NCBI GenBank assembly: GCA_005938025.2
Contig: VCCI02000001.1
Coordinates: forward strand, 2,046,001 to 2,110,000
Origin: Inquilinus sp. KBS0705
GTDB lineage: Bacteria; Bacteroidota; Bacteroidia; Sphingobacteriales; Sphingobacteriaceae
Reading direction: 5' to 3'
Length of the DNA: 64,000 nt
The translations under genes were made by a program, and so were the position numbers. A model generated the notes under the pieces. That model was given only the letters and a program-made list of their open reading frames with translations. It was not told where the DNA came from and did not search any database. Shown here piece by piece: positions 1 to 7,869 of the stretch; within the stretch, counting starts at the first letter, position 1, and each line of letters begins with the position of its first letter.

Positions 1-725
1 ATCCATAGCTTTGAATTAGGTATGTTTGCCTGTATTAAATGGGTGTGTTTGTCGGCAATCACATCATGGTCGCCAGCGATGATAAAAGATGGGGTAGTGA
101 TTTTTTGCAGATCGCTTAACGGTATATTAGGCTGATCCCAATCAAGCAAAAATATCTTCCAGTCGTTTTTTGCTTTAGGGGTTTTCCATATCCTGTTTTT
201 GTTGGCGGTGTAATACTTAAACCACTCTTTCCAGGTGCCCTGTGCAAACGCGGTAGAATCGGGTGTAATGTTTGCCCCTGTTGATGCCAGCTTTATCACC
301 TTATCGCGGTGATGTATGGCCATCATCAGCGCGTTGATGCCGCCATCGCTCCAGCCAAGTACGTAGGCCTTGGGTATTTTCATTTGATCAAGCAGCGCGG
401 CAAAATCATCAGCCATTTGCTCAAAAGTAAGTGTAGATGCACTATCAACTGATTTGCCATGCGCGCGGCTATCCACCAAAATCACATGGTATTTTTTACT
501 AAAATAGGGTACATTTTGGGCAAAGGCACTCATATCGCCGCCATTGCCGTGGGTCATTAATAAAGGTTGCCCGGTGCCGTATTCCTCTACATATAGCCTT
601 ACCCCGTTCACATTATAATACTTGCCCACCTCTTTGTTATGGCCATAAGGCACTTTTTGAGCGCAGCCTATCAGCGCTAACAATTGTGGTATAACTGCCA
701 TTACCAGTATTCGTTTAAGTTGCAT
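1..725 (-). CDS. alpha/beta hydrolase lipoprotein, C-terminus cut by window edge
   Basis: The reading frame opens at ATG 723-725 and runs off the left edge, leaving about 241 residues. The N-terminus is a lipoprotein signal ending in LIGC (Cys21), so the enzyme is probably anchored in an envelope membrane. The alpha/beta-hydrolase fold is shown by HGNGGD (oxyanion-hole loop, about residue 59), the nucleophile elbow GWSDG and the acid-residue loop GDHD near residue 220. The catalytic His would lie outside the window. The substrate cannot be told from sequence; proline iminopeptidase-like and esterase-like relatives share these motifs. Confidence 0.85.
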   Translation of the reverse strand, partial: MQLKRILVMAVIPQLLALIGCAQKVPYGHNKEVGKYYNVNGVRLYVEEYGTGQPLLMTHGNGGDMSAFAQNVPYFSKKYHVILVDSRAHGKSVDSASTLTFEQMADDFAALLDQMKIPKAYVLGWSDGGINALMMAIHHRDKVIKLASTGANITPDSTAFAQGTWKEWFKYYTANKNRIWKTPKAKNDWKIFLLDWDQPNIPLSDLQKITTPSFIIAGDHDVIADKHTHLIQANIPNSKLW

Positions 726-753
726 ACGGTAAATATAGTTATTTAGCTGTTAT

Positions 754-764
754 AGGATGGTATA
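754..764. repeat. AGGATGGTATA direct repeat, copy 1
   Basis: This 11-mer lies in the gap upstream of the hydrolase and recurs exactly at 2010-2020, on the other side of the oxidoreductase gene. The bases next to both copies are also TATA-like. It may be a residue of a small insertion or duplication, or chance. Confidence 0.35.
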
Positions 765-824
765 GCTTTGATTAAAAGGAGATTGCGTAACACCGCCACA
801 ACGACGCTTTTACAAGGTGATATT

Positions 825-1931
825 CTAAACAATATCTTCCCACTTACCGCTATCCAGGCTGCGGTAAATAGCATCAACCACTTTCATATCCTTTAAACCT
901 TCTTCGCCGGGTACACGGCTTTGTTTGTTTAGGGTTACACAGGTGGCAAAGTCGTCCATTTGGGCGGCTTGCTGGTTAATATTTGGGATATCCATGGGTT
1001 TGCCGTTTATTTTACCATCTAAACCGCCGTACCCATAGGCAGGTTCCAATTCAAAATTACCCTTTTCGGCATCAACGCGCAGGTAGGCCCAATCGTTGTT
1101 ATAGCTGGATTTACCCGTAACTTTGGCACCTCCCGGAAACTTCAGTTCCCAAAAAACGGTTTCATCAACTTCTTTAAAAAAATCCGGGCGCTTTTTCTCC
1201 TGAGTGGCCTTCACTGCAACGGGCTCCTGGCCTAATGTATACCGCGAGCCCTGTATCGAGTAAATACCCATATCCATTAGCCCGCCACCACCGGCTATCG
1301 CTTTTTTCAATCGCCAGGCGTTAGGGTCGCCATTGTAGGTAAAGCCGTTACCGGTATCCAATTTGGTTACCTTACCCAGCACCTGCTTTTGGCCAAGGCG
1401 CATTACCTCCAGCGTATGCGGCTCAAAGTGCAGTCGGTAACCTATGGATAACAGCCTATTGGCTTGCTTGCAGGTAGCTATCATTTCGGCACATTCGGCG
1501 GCGTTCAATGCCATTGGCTTTTCGCAAAGCACATGCTTGCCGGCTTTTGCCGCGCGTATGGTATACTCTTTATGCATTGATACGGGCAGCACAATGTATA
1601 CAATATCAATATCAGGGTTATTGGCTATATCATCAAAGTTTTGGTAGTTGTATATGTTTTTTTGCGGAATGTTATATTTTTTAGACCATTCTGCCGCTTT
1701 TGCAGGTGTACCGGTTACCAGGCCTGCCAGGTAACAATTTTTAGTTTGCTGCAAGGCAGGGGCCAATTGCCCCCTGCTGTAACCACCTAAACCAACCAGG
1801 GCTATACCCAGTTTTTTATCGGATTTACACGAGGCCAACGATGACAATGCCGAGCCCAGCAATAACGCGCCGGCACATATTGAACCTTTACGGATAAAAT
1901 CACGACGGGAGGTTTTTAACTTTGGTTTCAT
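825..1931 (-). CDS. Gfo/Idh/MocA-family oxidoreductase, Tat-exported
   Basis: A 368-residue NAD(P)-dependent oxidoreductase. A twin-arginine motif, SRRDFIRKG (residues 8-16), precedes a hydrophobic stretch ending in LASC, so it is probably Tat-exported and possibly lipidated, as expected for glucose-fructose-oxidoreductase-type periplasmic members. The Rossmann motif GLGGYSRG is near residue 47 and the family EKP motif (CEKPMAL) near 137. The C-terminal half matches the GFO/IDH/MocA alpha-beta domain. The likely substrate is a sugar or cyclitol, but nothing here identifies it. It stands alone, about 100 bp from each neighbour. Confidence 0.88.
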   Translation of the reverse strand: MKPKLKTSRRDFIRKGSICAGALLLGSALSSLASCKSDKKLGIALVGLGGYSRGQLAPALQQTKNCYLAGLVTGTPAKAAEWSKKYNIPQKNIYNYQNFDDIANNPDIDIVYIVLPVSMHKEYTIRAAKAGKHVLCEKPMALNAAECAEMIATCKQANRLLSIGYRLHFEPHTLEVMRLGQKQVLGKVTKLDTGNGFTYNGDPNAWRLKKAIAGGGGLMDMGIYSIQGSRYTLGQEPVAVKATQEKKRPDFFKEVDETVFWELKFPGGAKVTGKSSYNNDWAYLRVDAEKGNFELEPAYGYGGLDGKINGKPMDIPNINQQAAQMDDFATCVTLNKQSRVPGEEGLKDMKVVDAIYRSLDSGKWEDIV

Positions 1932-2009
1932 AAGCTTTAGAAGGTTTTTTGGTTACACAATATCGGCAAAAGCTACAATATTTGTGCCTCTATTAGTATT
2001 ATTATATAC

Positions 2010-2020
2010 AGGATGGTATA
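2010..2020. repeat. AGGATGGTATA direct repeat, copy 2
   Basis: Second exact copy of the 11-mer at 754-764. The two copies bracket the Gfo/Idh/MocA gene. Confidence 0.35.
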
Positions 2021-2033
2021 CAATTAAAATGTG

Positions 2034-2855
2034 TTAGGAAGAAAAGCTATCCTTGTAGTTCTTTATAGCGTTTACAATAGATCGTACAATGGCATCCTGG
2101 CCTTCGTCGGAGTTGAGGTATTTTTCGTCGTCGGGGTTGTTGATAAAGCCTGTCTCTATTAACAAACCGGGCATACCGCTTTGCTGCAGTACCAGCACAC
2201 CTTGTTCTTTTACGCCTGCGCTTCGCCTGCCAATATCTTTAAATTCGTTGTTTAGCAGATCGCCAAACTGCACGCTTTGTTTACGGTACCGTTGCTGAAA
2301 AGCCGCCAGCACAATTGCATTTACAGCAGCATCTTCGCCGTAACCGTTATATTTTTGCTTGTAATCCTTTTCAATATAAATAGATGCATTTTCGCGCAGC
2401 GCCTCCAACTGCTCCTGCTTGCGGTGAAAACCATACACCAATAATAACACCCCGCGCCTGCTGCCCACCCGCTCGGGCGATGAGTTGCAATGGATAGATA
2501 TAAATAAGTTGGCTTTGTTTTCGTTGGCTATATCGGCCCTGCGGTGCAATTCAATAAACTTATCGGTGCTGCGGGTCATTATCACATTAACGCTGCCCAT
2601 CTGGTCGTTTATGGCTTGCTTTAATTTTTTGCCAATGCTTAGGGCAACGGTTTTTTCGTTTGAGTAGGCGCCATGCGCGCCGGGGTCTTTACCACCGTGC
2701 CCGGGGTCTATCACAATAGTTTTAAACCTAAAAGTTTTTATGGTTTCGGTAGGCTTAGGTTTGCCGGTTTGCGCAAAGGCCGGCAAACTGGTGGCAAACC
2801 CTATAAATAATACTATGCAATATATTTTAAATGCAGTAAAGTGCTTTGGTGGCAT
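2034..2855 (-). CDS. N-acetylmuramoyl-L-alanine amidase (Amidase_3)
   Basis: A 273-residue secreted zinc amidase that cuts the bond between N-acetylmuramic acid and L-Ala in peptidoglycan. It has a Sec signal peptide ending AFAQ near residue 29. Amidase_3 motifs follow in order: IDPGHGGKDPGAHG (first Zn ligand His), an E in the SNEKT region, SIHCNSS (second His) and IETGFINNPDDE (catalytic Glu) near the C-terminus. Length is normal for a single-domain AmiA/C-like enzyme without an AMIN or SPOR domain. A TACCTTTG promoter box ends only 4 nt before the ATG. Confidence 0.92.
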   Translation of the reverse strand: MPPKHFTAFKIYCIVLFIGFATSLPAFAQTGKPKPTETIKTFRFKTIVIDPGHGGKDPGAHGAYSNEKTVALSIGKKLKQAINDQMGSVNVIMTRSTDKFIELHRRADIANENKANLFISIHCNSSPERVGSRRGVLLLVYGFHRKQEQLEALRENASIYIEKDYKQKYNGYGEDAAVNAIVLAAFQQRYRKQSVQFGDLLNNEFKDIGRRSAGVKEQGVLVLQQSGMPGLLIETGFINNPDDEKYLNSDEGQDAIVRSIVNAIKNYKDSFSS

Positions 2856-2859
2856 GGCG

Positions 2860-2867
2860 CAAAGGTA
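2860..2867 (-). promoter_or_regulatory. -7 box TACCTTTG of the amidase gene
   Basis: Exact match to the Bacteroidota TAnnTTTG box on the minus strand. It is separated from the ATG at 2855 by only GCGCC-type spacer bases (4 nt), so the transcript would start at or next to the start codon. Confidence 0.65.
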
Positions 2868-2997
2868 AAGCGTTTGTTTAAAACATTAGGTATCAATATC
2901 ATTTAACATTTGCTGCTCTAAAAATAAAATTCGTTGAAACCTATGTGTTGCTTATATCGTAATAACGGTAATATTTTACAATGAGGAGGCTGCTATT

Positions 2998-3330
2998 ATG
3001 AGCGAATTATTTTCATCATCATTATTTACTTTTTGCTTTTTCCTGGTTATAGGGTCGGTTATTGTATATTTAATTTTAAAGTTCGACACAATACAAAGGC
3101 AAAAGCTTAACCGCATAATGGCATCAACACGCGATGTAAAACCATTGTTTGAGCAACAGGCTACAGGCGACAAATTACATACTATTAAAAAAAAATGCAG
3201 CGATAATGCAATAGCGCACAAGCAAATTGCACAACAGCTTGACGAACTGGTTGCCAATTACGATAAAGGCAAAATATCGTTACCCGATTACTGCTCACAG
3301 CTTAACCGTTTGCTGGCAATGGTGGCATAA
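2998..3330 (+). CDS. small membrane-anchored protein of unknown function
   Basis: A 110-residue protein I do not recognise. Residues 6-28 form one hydrophobic segment. The rest is charged and predicted helical, with an LDELVANYDKGKIS stretch that looks coiled-coil forming and cytoplasmic. The start is supported by GAGGAGG about 7 nt upstream, one of the few Shine-Dalgarno-like sequences in the window. It is followed 56 bp later by mnmD on the same strand. A long frame on the opposite strand (2976-3257) looks like a shadow. Confidence 0.7.
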   Translation: MSELFSSSLFTFCFFLVIGSVIVYLILKFDTIQRQKLNRIMASTRDVKPLFEQQATGDKLHTIKKKCSDNAIAHKQIAQQLDELVANYDKGKISLPDYCSQLNRLLAMVA

Positions 3331-3386
3331 TTAGTTGTTGCAAGGCTAATATTAACTGTAAATTATTTTTAGCTTTAACACCTACT

Positions 3387-4076
3387 ATGACCGGCCATTT
3401 ACAAATTGTTACTACTGCCGATGGTTCAAAAACCATTTACAACGCCAATGTTGGCGAAAACTACCACTCGCGCCATGGGGCACTGCAAGAGAGCAGGCAC
3501 GTTTTTATACAATCGGGGCTGGCATACTTTTTAAACAATTGCGGCACTATACCCGCGCAGGTATCGGTATTAGAGGTTGGTTTTGGTACAGGCCTCAACT
3601 TTTTACTCAGTGCCGATTTTTGCACCACCGAACAAGTTTATTTAAACTACACCGGTATTGAAGCATACCCGCTTGATACCGCCATGATAAGCGAAACAGG
3701 CTACGACCAATATGTGCCTACCCCTATTTGGCAGGGCTTTTTAAATAGTTACCGCCAGGCTTTATTGGGCCCGGTAAAGGTTAACGATACCTGCCAATTA
3801 CAACTTGTCGCGCGCAAACTAATGGATTTTAGGACCGACGAACGTTTTGATGTAATTTACTTTGACGCTTTTGCGGCGGTGCACCAGCCCGAAATGTGGG
3901 ACGAAGCCGCTATCACTCATACCCTTAAATTTTTAAAGCCCGGCGGTGTGTTTGTTACCTATGCCATTACCGGCAACCTAAAACGAACGATTAAAGCTTT
4001 AGGCCTAAAGGTTGAAAAAGCCCCCGGTGCACCCGGCAAACGCGAAATGCTGAGAGCAGTAAGCAGTTTGCAGTAA
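3387..4076 (+). CDS. mnmD: tRNA 5-methylaminomethyl-2-thiouridine methyltransferase MnmD
   Basis: A 229-residue SAM-dependent methyltransferase of the MnmC2/DUF752 type. It lacks the FAD oxidase half of E. coli MnmC, which is the stand-alone arrangement called MnmD. It is expected to do the last methylation of the wobble uridine (mnm5s2U34) in tRNA. The SAM motif EVGFGTGLNF lies near residues 62-71 and the catalytic-type DVIYFDAFAAVHQPEMW at about 154-170. The last residues (SSLQ) and the stop codon are encoded inside a short intergenic repeat, so the original C-terminus was probably at REMLRA. Confidence 0.9.
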   Translation: MTGHLQIVTTADGSKTIYNANVGENYHSRHGALQESRHVFIQSGLAYFLNNCGTIPAQVSVLEVGFGTGLNFLLSADFCTTEQVYLNYTGIEAYPLDTAMISETGYDQYVPTPIWQGFLNSYRQALLGPVKVNDTCQLQLVARKLMDFRTDERFDVIYFDAFAAVHQPEMWDEAAITHTLKFLKPGGVFVTYAITGNLKRTIKALGLKVEKAPGAPGKREMLRAVSSLQ

Positions 4077-4182
4077 ACGGTTTGCAGTTAGCATATTGTT
4101 GGGCAAGCTGATTAAAAAAGCAATGTGCAAACTGCATATTGCAAACTATTACGCGCCAACTGCACACTGCAAACTGCAAACT
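4056..4182. repeat. GCAAACTGC word-repeat cluster
   Basis: Copies of TTTGCAGT occur first in one orientation (about 4065-4090) and then as its complement GCAAACTGC / CTGCAAACTGCAAACT (4126-4182). The word is repeated about six times with small variations. The block fills the gap between mnmD and mazG, overlaps the last four mnmD codons and stops just before the mazG promoter box. No ORF or terminator is evident in it. Confidence 0.75.
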
Positions 4183-4185
4183 AAT

Positions 4186-4193
4186 TATATTTG
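4186..4193 (+). promoter_or_regulatory. -7 box TATATTTG of mazG
   Basis: Exact TAnnTTTG match ending 16 nt before the mazG ATG at 4210. It lies directly after the word-repeat cluster. No clear -33 TTG is visible within the repeat. Confidence 0.55.
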
Positions 4194-4209
4194 TATATAA
4201 CTATACACT

Positions 4210-5013
4210 ATGCCACTTATACCACCTGTTACCGCTCATGATCCATCAGCAGCGTTTCAACGCTTGCTTAGCATTATGGACGACCTGCGTATCAATTGCC
4301 CATGGGACAAAAAGCAAACTCTGGAAAGCCTGCGCCATTTAACCATAGAAGAAACCTACGAACTATCTGATGCTATACTAAGCGGCGATATGGATGAAAT
4401 AAAAAAGGAGTTGGGTGATATAATGCTGCACCTGGTTTTTTACTCGCGCATAGCATCCGAAACTAATGATTTTAATATAACCGGCGTACTAAACGGCATT
4501 TGCGACAAGCTAATAAACCGCCACCCGCATATTTACAGCGATACCGAAGTAGCCGACGAAAACGACGTAAAGCGCAATTGGGAGCAAATTAAGCTTAAAG
4601 AGGGTAACAAATCTGTTTTAGGCGGGGTACCTGCATCTTTACCGGCGCTGGTGAAAGCATCGCGTATACAGGAAAAGGCCCGTGGTGTAGGATTCGACTG
4701 GGATAACAAGGACCAGGTTTGGGCCAAGGTAGAAGAAGAACTGCAGGAGTTTAAAGACGAGTTTAACCATACGGATGAAAAGGATATAGACCACGAAAAG
4801 GCCGAGGGCGAATTTGGCGACCTGCTGTTTTCACTGATCAATTATGCCCGTTTTATCAATATTAACCCCGAGGACGCCTTAGAAAAAACAAATCGTAAGT
4901 TTATTAAGCGCTTCCAATACCTGGAGAGCAAGGCAAAGGAGCATGGCAAGCAATTACACGATATGAACCTTGCCGAAATGGATGTTTTTTGGGAGGAAGC
5001 AAAAAAAGTTTAA
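4210..5013 (+). CDS. mazG: nucleoside triphosphate pyrophosphohydrolase MazG
   Basis: A 267-residue tandem-domain MazG that hydrolyses (d)NTPs to monophosphates and pyrophosphate, a house-cleaning role also linked to (p)ppGpp turnover. The first MazG domain contains EETYELSDAI followed by KKELGDIMLHLVFY (about 40-80). The second contains EEELQEFKDE and EFGDLLFSLINYARF (about 175-220), with the Mg-binding Glu/Asp residues in both. Length is that of the E. coli-type enzyme. The start follows a perfect promoter box. Confidence 0.93.
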   Translation: MPLIPPVTAHDPSAAFQRLLSIMDDLRINCPWDKKQTLESLRHLTIEETYELSDAILSGDMDEIKKELGDIMLHLVFYSRIASETNDFNITGVLNGICDKLINRHPHIYSDTEVADENDVKRNWEQIKLKEGNKSVLGGVPASLPALVKASRIQEKARGVGFDWDNKDQVWAKVEEELQEFKDEFNHTDEKDIDHEKAEGEFGDLLFSLINYARFININPEDALEKTNRKFIKRFQYLESKAKEHGKQLHDMNLAEMDVFWEEAKKV

Positions 5014-5067
5014 ACCAATTGTAGCGTTTGCCTAATTTATACGTAACGCTATTGTAACACAATAGAT

Positions 5068-5508
5068 ATGAAAAAAAGTTTAATTTACTTAATACCCGTA
5101 CTGGTTGCCTTAGCATCAGGGTGTTTAAAGACTGCCGAGAATGTTCCGAGAGTTTATCCATCGGGCACTTATTCGGGCGAATTCAGGCGTTTACACAAAC
5201 GTACCAACAGCGCAATAATTGATACGACAAAGGCTAATATTAATATTGTATTTGAACCGGGCGTTGGCTACAAAGTTTTAGGCGATACACTTACTGTGCA
5301 TGCAGGCAGTAAAGGGCATTATGGGTTTGCCACCAATGCTAATTATGTTGCTTTTGATGACGACACCTATCCTAAAACAGGCACGCCTGCAAAAACGCAC
5401 CTTTCGGGTACTTACCAGTATTATTTTGATGGTAGTAGTGTTTTACAGATGGTAGCAAATTCGTTAGATACTTTAAGCCTGCAATACGACCTTAAAAAGG
5501 TTAACTAA
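5068..5508 (+). CDS. small lipoprotein of unknown function
   Basis: A 146-residue secreted protein with a lipoprotein signal, MKKSLIYLIPVLVALASGC (Cys19). The mature part is rich in Tyr, Gly and Thr with alternating hydrophobic residues (SGTYSGEF, SGTYQYYFDG), consistent with a small all-beta, perhaps lipocalin-like, fold. I do not recognise a named family. It is followed by a strong hairpin and then the ECF sigma gene. Confidence 0.75.
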   Translation: MKKSLIYLIPVLVALASGCLKTAENVPRVYPSGTYSGEFRRLHKRTNSAIIDTTKANINIVFEPGVGYKVLGDTLTVHAGSKGHYGFATNANYVAFDDDTYPKTGTPAKTHLSGTYQYYFDGSSVLQMVANSLDTLSLQYDLKKVN

Positions 5509-5525
5509 ATATTGCATAAATAATT

Positions 5526-5558
5526 AAAAGCTTGTGCATGGTTAACCGGCACAAGCTT
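5526..5558. terminator. hairpin after the lipoprotein gene
   Basis: Perfect 11-bp stem AAAGCTTGTGC / GCACAAGCTTT around an 11-nt loop that itself contains GGTTAACC. It starts 17 nt after the stop codon. The T-tract is short (TTT then ACC), so it may be a weak or bidirectional terminator. Confidence 0.6.
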
Positions 5559-5646
5559 TACCTATATAATATTTTGCTTACGTGTTACACTTTAGCACGT
5601 AACCGCGTATTGCAAATATCAACTTAAGCGGAATTAATAATTATTA

Positions 5647-6201
5647 ATGCATTTACTACACCGCGTTACTGAAGATGAAATTGTCAGTAATTGCAAAAAA
5701 GGCAGCCTTAAACACCAGGAATTGCTGTATAAGCAGTTTTATGGCTATGCTATGGGTATAAGTATGCGCTATAGTTTAAATAGCGATGATGCCATTGAAG
5801 TGGTTAACGATGCATTTATAAAAGTGTTTAATAATATCAATACGTACAACACCGATAAACCATTTAGGGCCTGGCTGCGCACTATTATTGTAAATACTGC
5901 TATTGACAGGCGCCGTAAAGAAATAAAGCACCAGGCCAATACCGATTTAGATACCGCCATTGGCGTGGGTAGCAGCGCAAGCGTTATTGGCAGTTTAAAC
6001 GCGCAGGATATTTTAAAGCTGATGAAAAAGTTACCCGAAATTCAGCTTACTATTTTTAACATGTACGAGATAGACGGGTACAACCATGATGAGATCGGTA
6101 AAATTTTAAACCTTCCTGCAAGCTCATCAAGGGTATATTTAAGCAGGGCGAAAGATAAATTGAGACAGTTAATTACTACAGAAGCACAAAGCCATGGATG
6201 A
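5647..6201 (+). CDS. ECF-type RNA polymerase sigma factor
   Basis: A 184-residue sigma-70 family protein with region 2 (ELLYKQFYGYAMGIS... DDAIEVVNDAFIKVFNN, about 24-70, then FRAWLRTIIVNTAIDRRRK) and region 4 (LPEIQLTIFNMYEIDGYNHDEIGKIL, about 128-155, the DNA-binding helix-turn-helix). No region 1 or 3 is present, as in extracytoplasmic-function sigmas. The stop overlaps the start of the next gene by 8 bp, so sigma factor and membrane-anchored partner are translationally coupled, the usual Bacteroidota arrangement. Confidence 0.9.
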   Translation: MHLLHRVTEDEIVSNCKKGSLKHQELLYKQFYGYAMGISMRYSLNSDDAIEVVNDAFIKVFNNINTYNTDKPFRAWLRTIIVNTAIDRRRKEIKHQANTDLDTAIGVGSSASVIGSLNAQDILKLMKKLPEIQLTIFNMYEIDGYNHDEIGKILNLPASSSRVYLSRAKDKLRQLITTEAQSHG

Positions 6202-7621
6202 GCAGTTTGATAATAAACTAACAGACCACATCAGGGACGTGTTTGAAAATTTTGAACATCCGGGCGCTGATGAGGGCTGGATGAAGCTAAGGGAGAAATT
6301 CCCGGCGCAACAAAGCCGCAATAAAGTTGTGTGGCTATGGTGGGGCAGCGCTGCCGCTGTTTTGCTTGTGTTTTTAGGTGTAGGCTTATGGTACGATAAC
6401 AAACCCACCAAAAACAATGATGTAGTAGCTGCAAAGCCGGCTGTTAAACCACAACCAAACAAAGCCGATACTGTTACCAACGCTACCAACAGCATTGCGC
6501 TAAATAGTGCCCCTGCAACAAATAATTCCGCTAAACAAAACGGTGCTTTATCTGCAAAACCATATGCCAGCCCTGCAGGTAAAAACACCCATACCAATTT
6601 TGGCCCTGCAAATACCTATATACCAGTAACCCCTACAAAAGCTTACACCGCTGCTGTATTACCTAAAAATAATACAGCAGCAGGTGTTACTAACCCGGTT
6701 GATACCCAAAAAACTACTACTACTTTACCTGTAACAACCCCGCAAATAGCCAAAGCCGAGCCGCATAAGGTTGATAATACATCTGCACAGGTAATAGCAG
6801 CACAACCGCCGCTTACCGATAATAAAACCAACAGCATGGCCGCTGCCAGGCAATCCACTAAAACCATTACCCAATTACTTGCCGAAGAACAAGCACAACA
6901 GCCTTACAAAAAGCAAGCGAGTAATAAACAAGACACCCGCAAGGTAGCCTTTAGCGTATACGCTGCTACCTACTTTAACTATGCCGAAGGCAGTAAAAAC
7001 CAAATGAACGCCGGTGCCGGTTTTACCTCGGATATTAAGCTGACCAAAAATTTAAAGTTATCTACAGGCCTTGCATTGGCACAAAATACCTTAAGCTACG
7101 ATAATACACCGCCTGTCACAAATGGTGTTGCCCTGGTAGCATCTGCACCGGCGCAAATACGGTCCGACGGGTTGTTTGCCGTATCTGCAGCTGTACCGCA
7201 ATTCCGTAACTATAATGCCAGCCTGGTTGGCTTAGATATACCTGTAAATATTAAATACGAGTTTAATCCGCAAAAATCAGATACCTATATATCAGCGGGC
7301 TTAAGTTCGGGTACGTTTATAGACGAGCGCTACACCTACACTTACAACTATACCTACACCAGCGCCGACGCTAATAAAAATATTATAACCACAGCATCAA
7401 CCACTACCGAAAATGAGACTACCCGTAAAAGCTTTAACAACTTTTATTTTGGTAAAACCTTAAACATTGCCTTTGGTGTGGGTGTACCGGTTGGCAAAAG
7501 TAACCGACTGATTTTTGAGCCTTTTTTAAAATACCCTTTAGGTGGTTTAGGCACGCAGCAGATAAACTTTGGTGCAGGTGGTTTAAACCTTAAGTTTAAT
7601 TTTAAAGGGGTCAAAAAATAG
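6194..7621 (+). CDS. membrane-anchored sigma partner with beta-barrel domain
   Basis: A 475-residue protein in three parts. The short acidic N-terminus (1-42) resembles the cytosolic segment of Bacteroidota anti-sigma-like proteins. One transmembrane helix follows (VVWLWWGSAAAVLLVFLGVGLWY, about 43-66). Then comes a Thr/Ala/Lys/Pro-rich linker (70-245) and a C-terminal half of amphipathic strands (about 250-475) like an outer-membrane beta-barrel (FNYAEGSKNQMNAGAGF, LIFEPFLKYPLGG). It overlaps the sigma gene by 8 bp. Anti-sigma function is inferred from context; no zinc-binding anti-sigma motif is visible. Confidence 0.75.
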   Translation: MDEQFDNKLTDHIRDVFENFEHPGADEGWMKLREKFPAQQSRNKVVWLWWGSAAAVLLVFLGVGLWYDNKPTKNNDVVAAKPAVKPQPNKADTVTNATNSIALNSAPATNNSAKQNGALSAKPYASPAGKNTHTNFGPANTYIPVTPTKAYTAAVLPKNNTAAGVTNPVDTQKTTTTLPVTTPQIAKAEPHKVDNTSAQVIAAQPPLTDNKTNSMAAARQSTKTITQLLAEEQAQQPYKKQASNKQDTRKVAFSVYAATYFNYAEGSKNQMNAGAGFTSDIKLTKNLKLSTGLALAQNTLSYDNTPPVTNGVALVASAPAQIRSDGLFAVSAAVPQFRNYNASLVGLDIPVNIKYEFNPQKSDTYISAGLSSGTFIDERYTYTYNYTYTSADANKNIITTASTTTENETTRKSFNNFYFGKTLNIAFGVGVPVGKSNRLIFEPFLKYPLGGLGTQQINFGAGGLNLKFNFKGVKK

Positions 7622-7673
7622 GCGCGCGCGCCCTCCTCCATTCTCCGGCAACAACAACTTTAGGCTTAGTATA

Positions 7674-7712
7674 GAAAGTAAACGGTTCACGGGGTATATA
7701 CTTATTAAATAA
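7674..7712 (+). pseudogene. remnant of a T9SS type B sorting-domain gene 3' end
   Basis: The bases encode ESKRFTGYILIK and a stop codon. They match the end of the adhesin gene (11365-11403, ESKRLTGYILIK and stop) at 36 of 39 positions. The resemblance continues weakly past the stop (AGCCCTGCAT versus AGCCCTTCAT). Nothing upstream continues the frame as a sorting domain. This is therefore the tail of a second gliding-motility C-terminal-domain gene, left by a deletion or recombination between paralogues. Confidence 0.8.
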
Positions 7713-7869
7713 CTATCAGAGCCCTGCATAACTCAATACAATTTTATAGTTTTATAAGCGAATATTTTGATTAAACCTATACTATCATTTACATATGAAG
7801 ACCCAAATGCCTTGATATGTAAAAGCATGGTATTGCCGTATCTTCAAATAGGTAACCTATGCTTTTTTT
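7713..7869. other. leader region of the adhesin gene
   Basis: This AT-rich spacer separates the sorting-domain remnant from the adhesin ATG. It contains AGCAT ... ATGCT half-sites (about 7824 and 7859) followed by a T-run (TTTTTTT) that ends at the start codon, a weak terminator-like or attenuator-like structure. No TAnnTTTG box is obvious. Confidence 0.35.

Noticed and set aside
2976-3257. 93-residue Cys-rich minus-strand frame
   Set aside because: It overlaps the 110-residue plus-strand gene, which has a Shine-Dalgarno sequence and a membrane helix with charged tail; the antisense looks like low-complexity translation.
4056-4182. Possible CRISPR-like array
   Set aside because: Repeats are only 8-11 bases, irregularly spaced, in both orientations and with no unique spacers; no cas genes are present.
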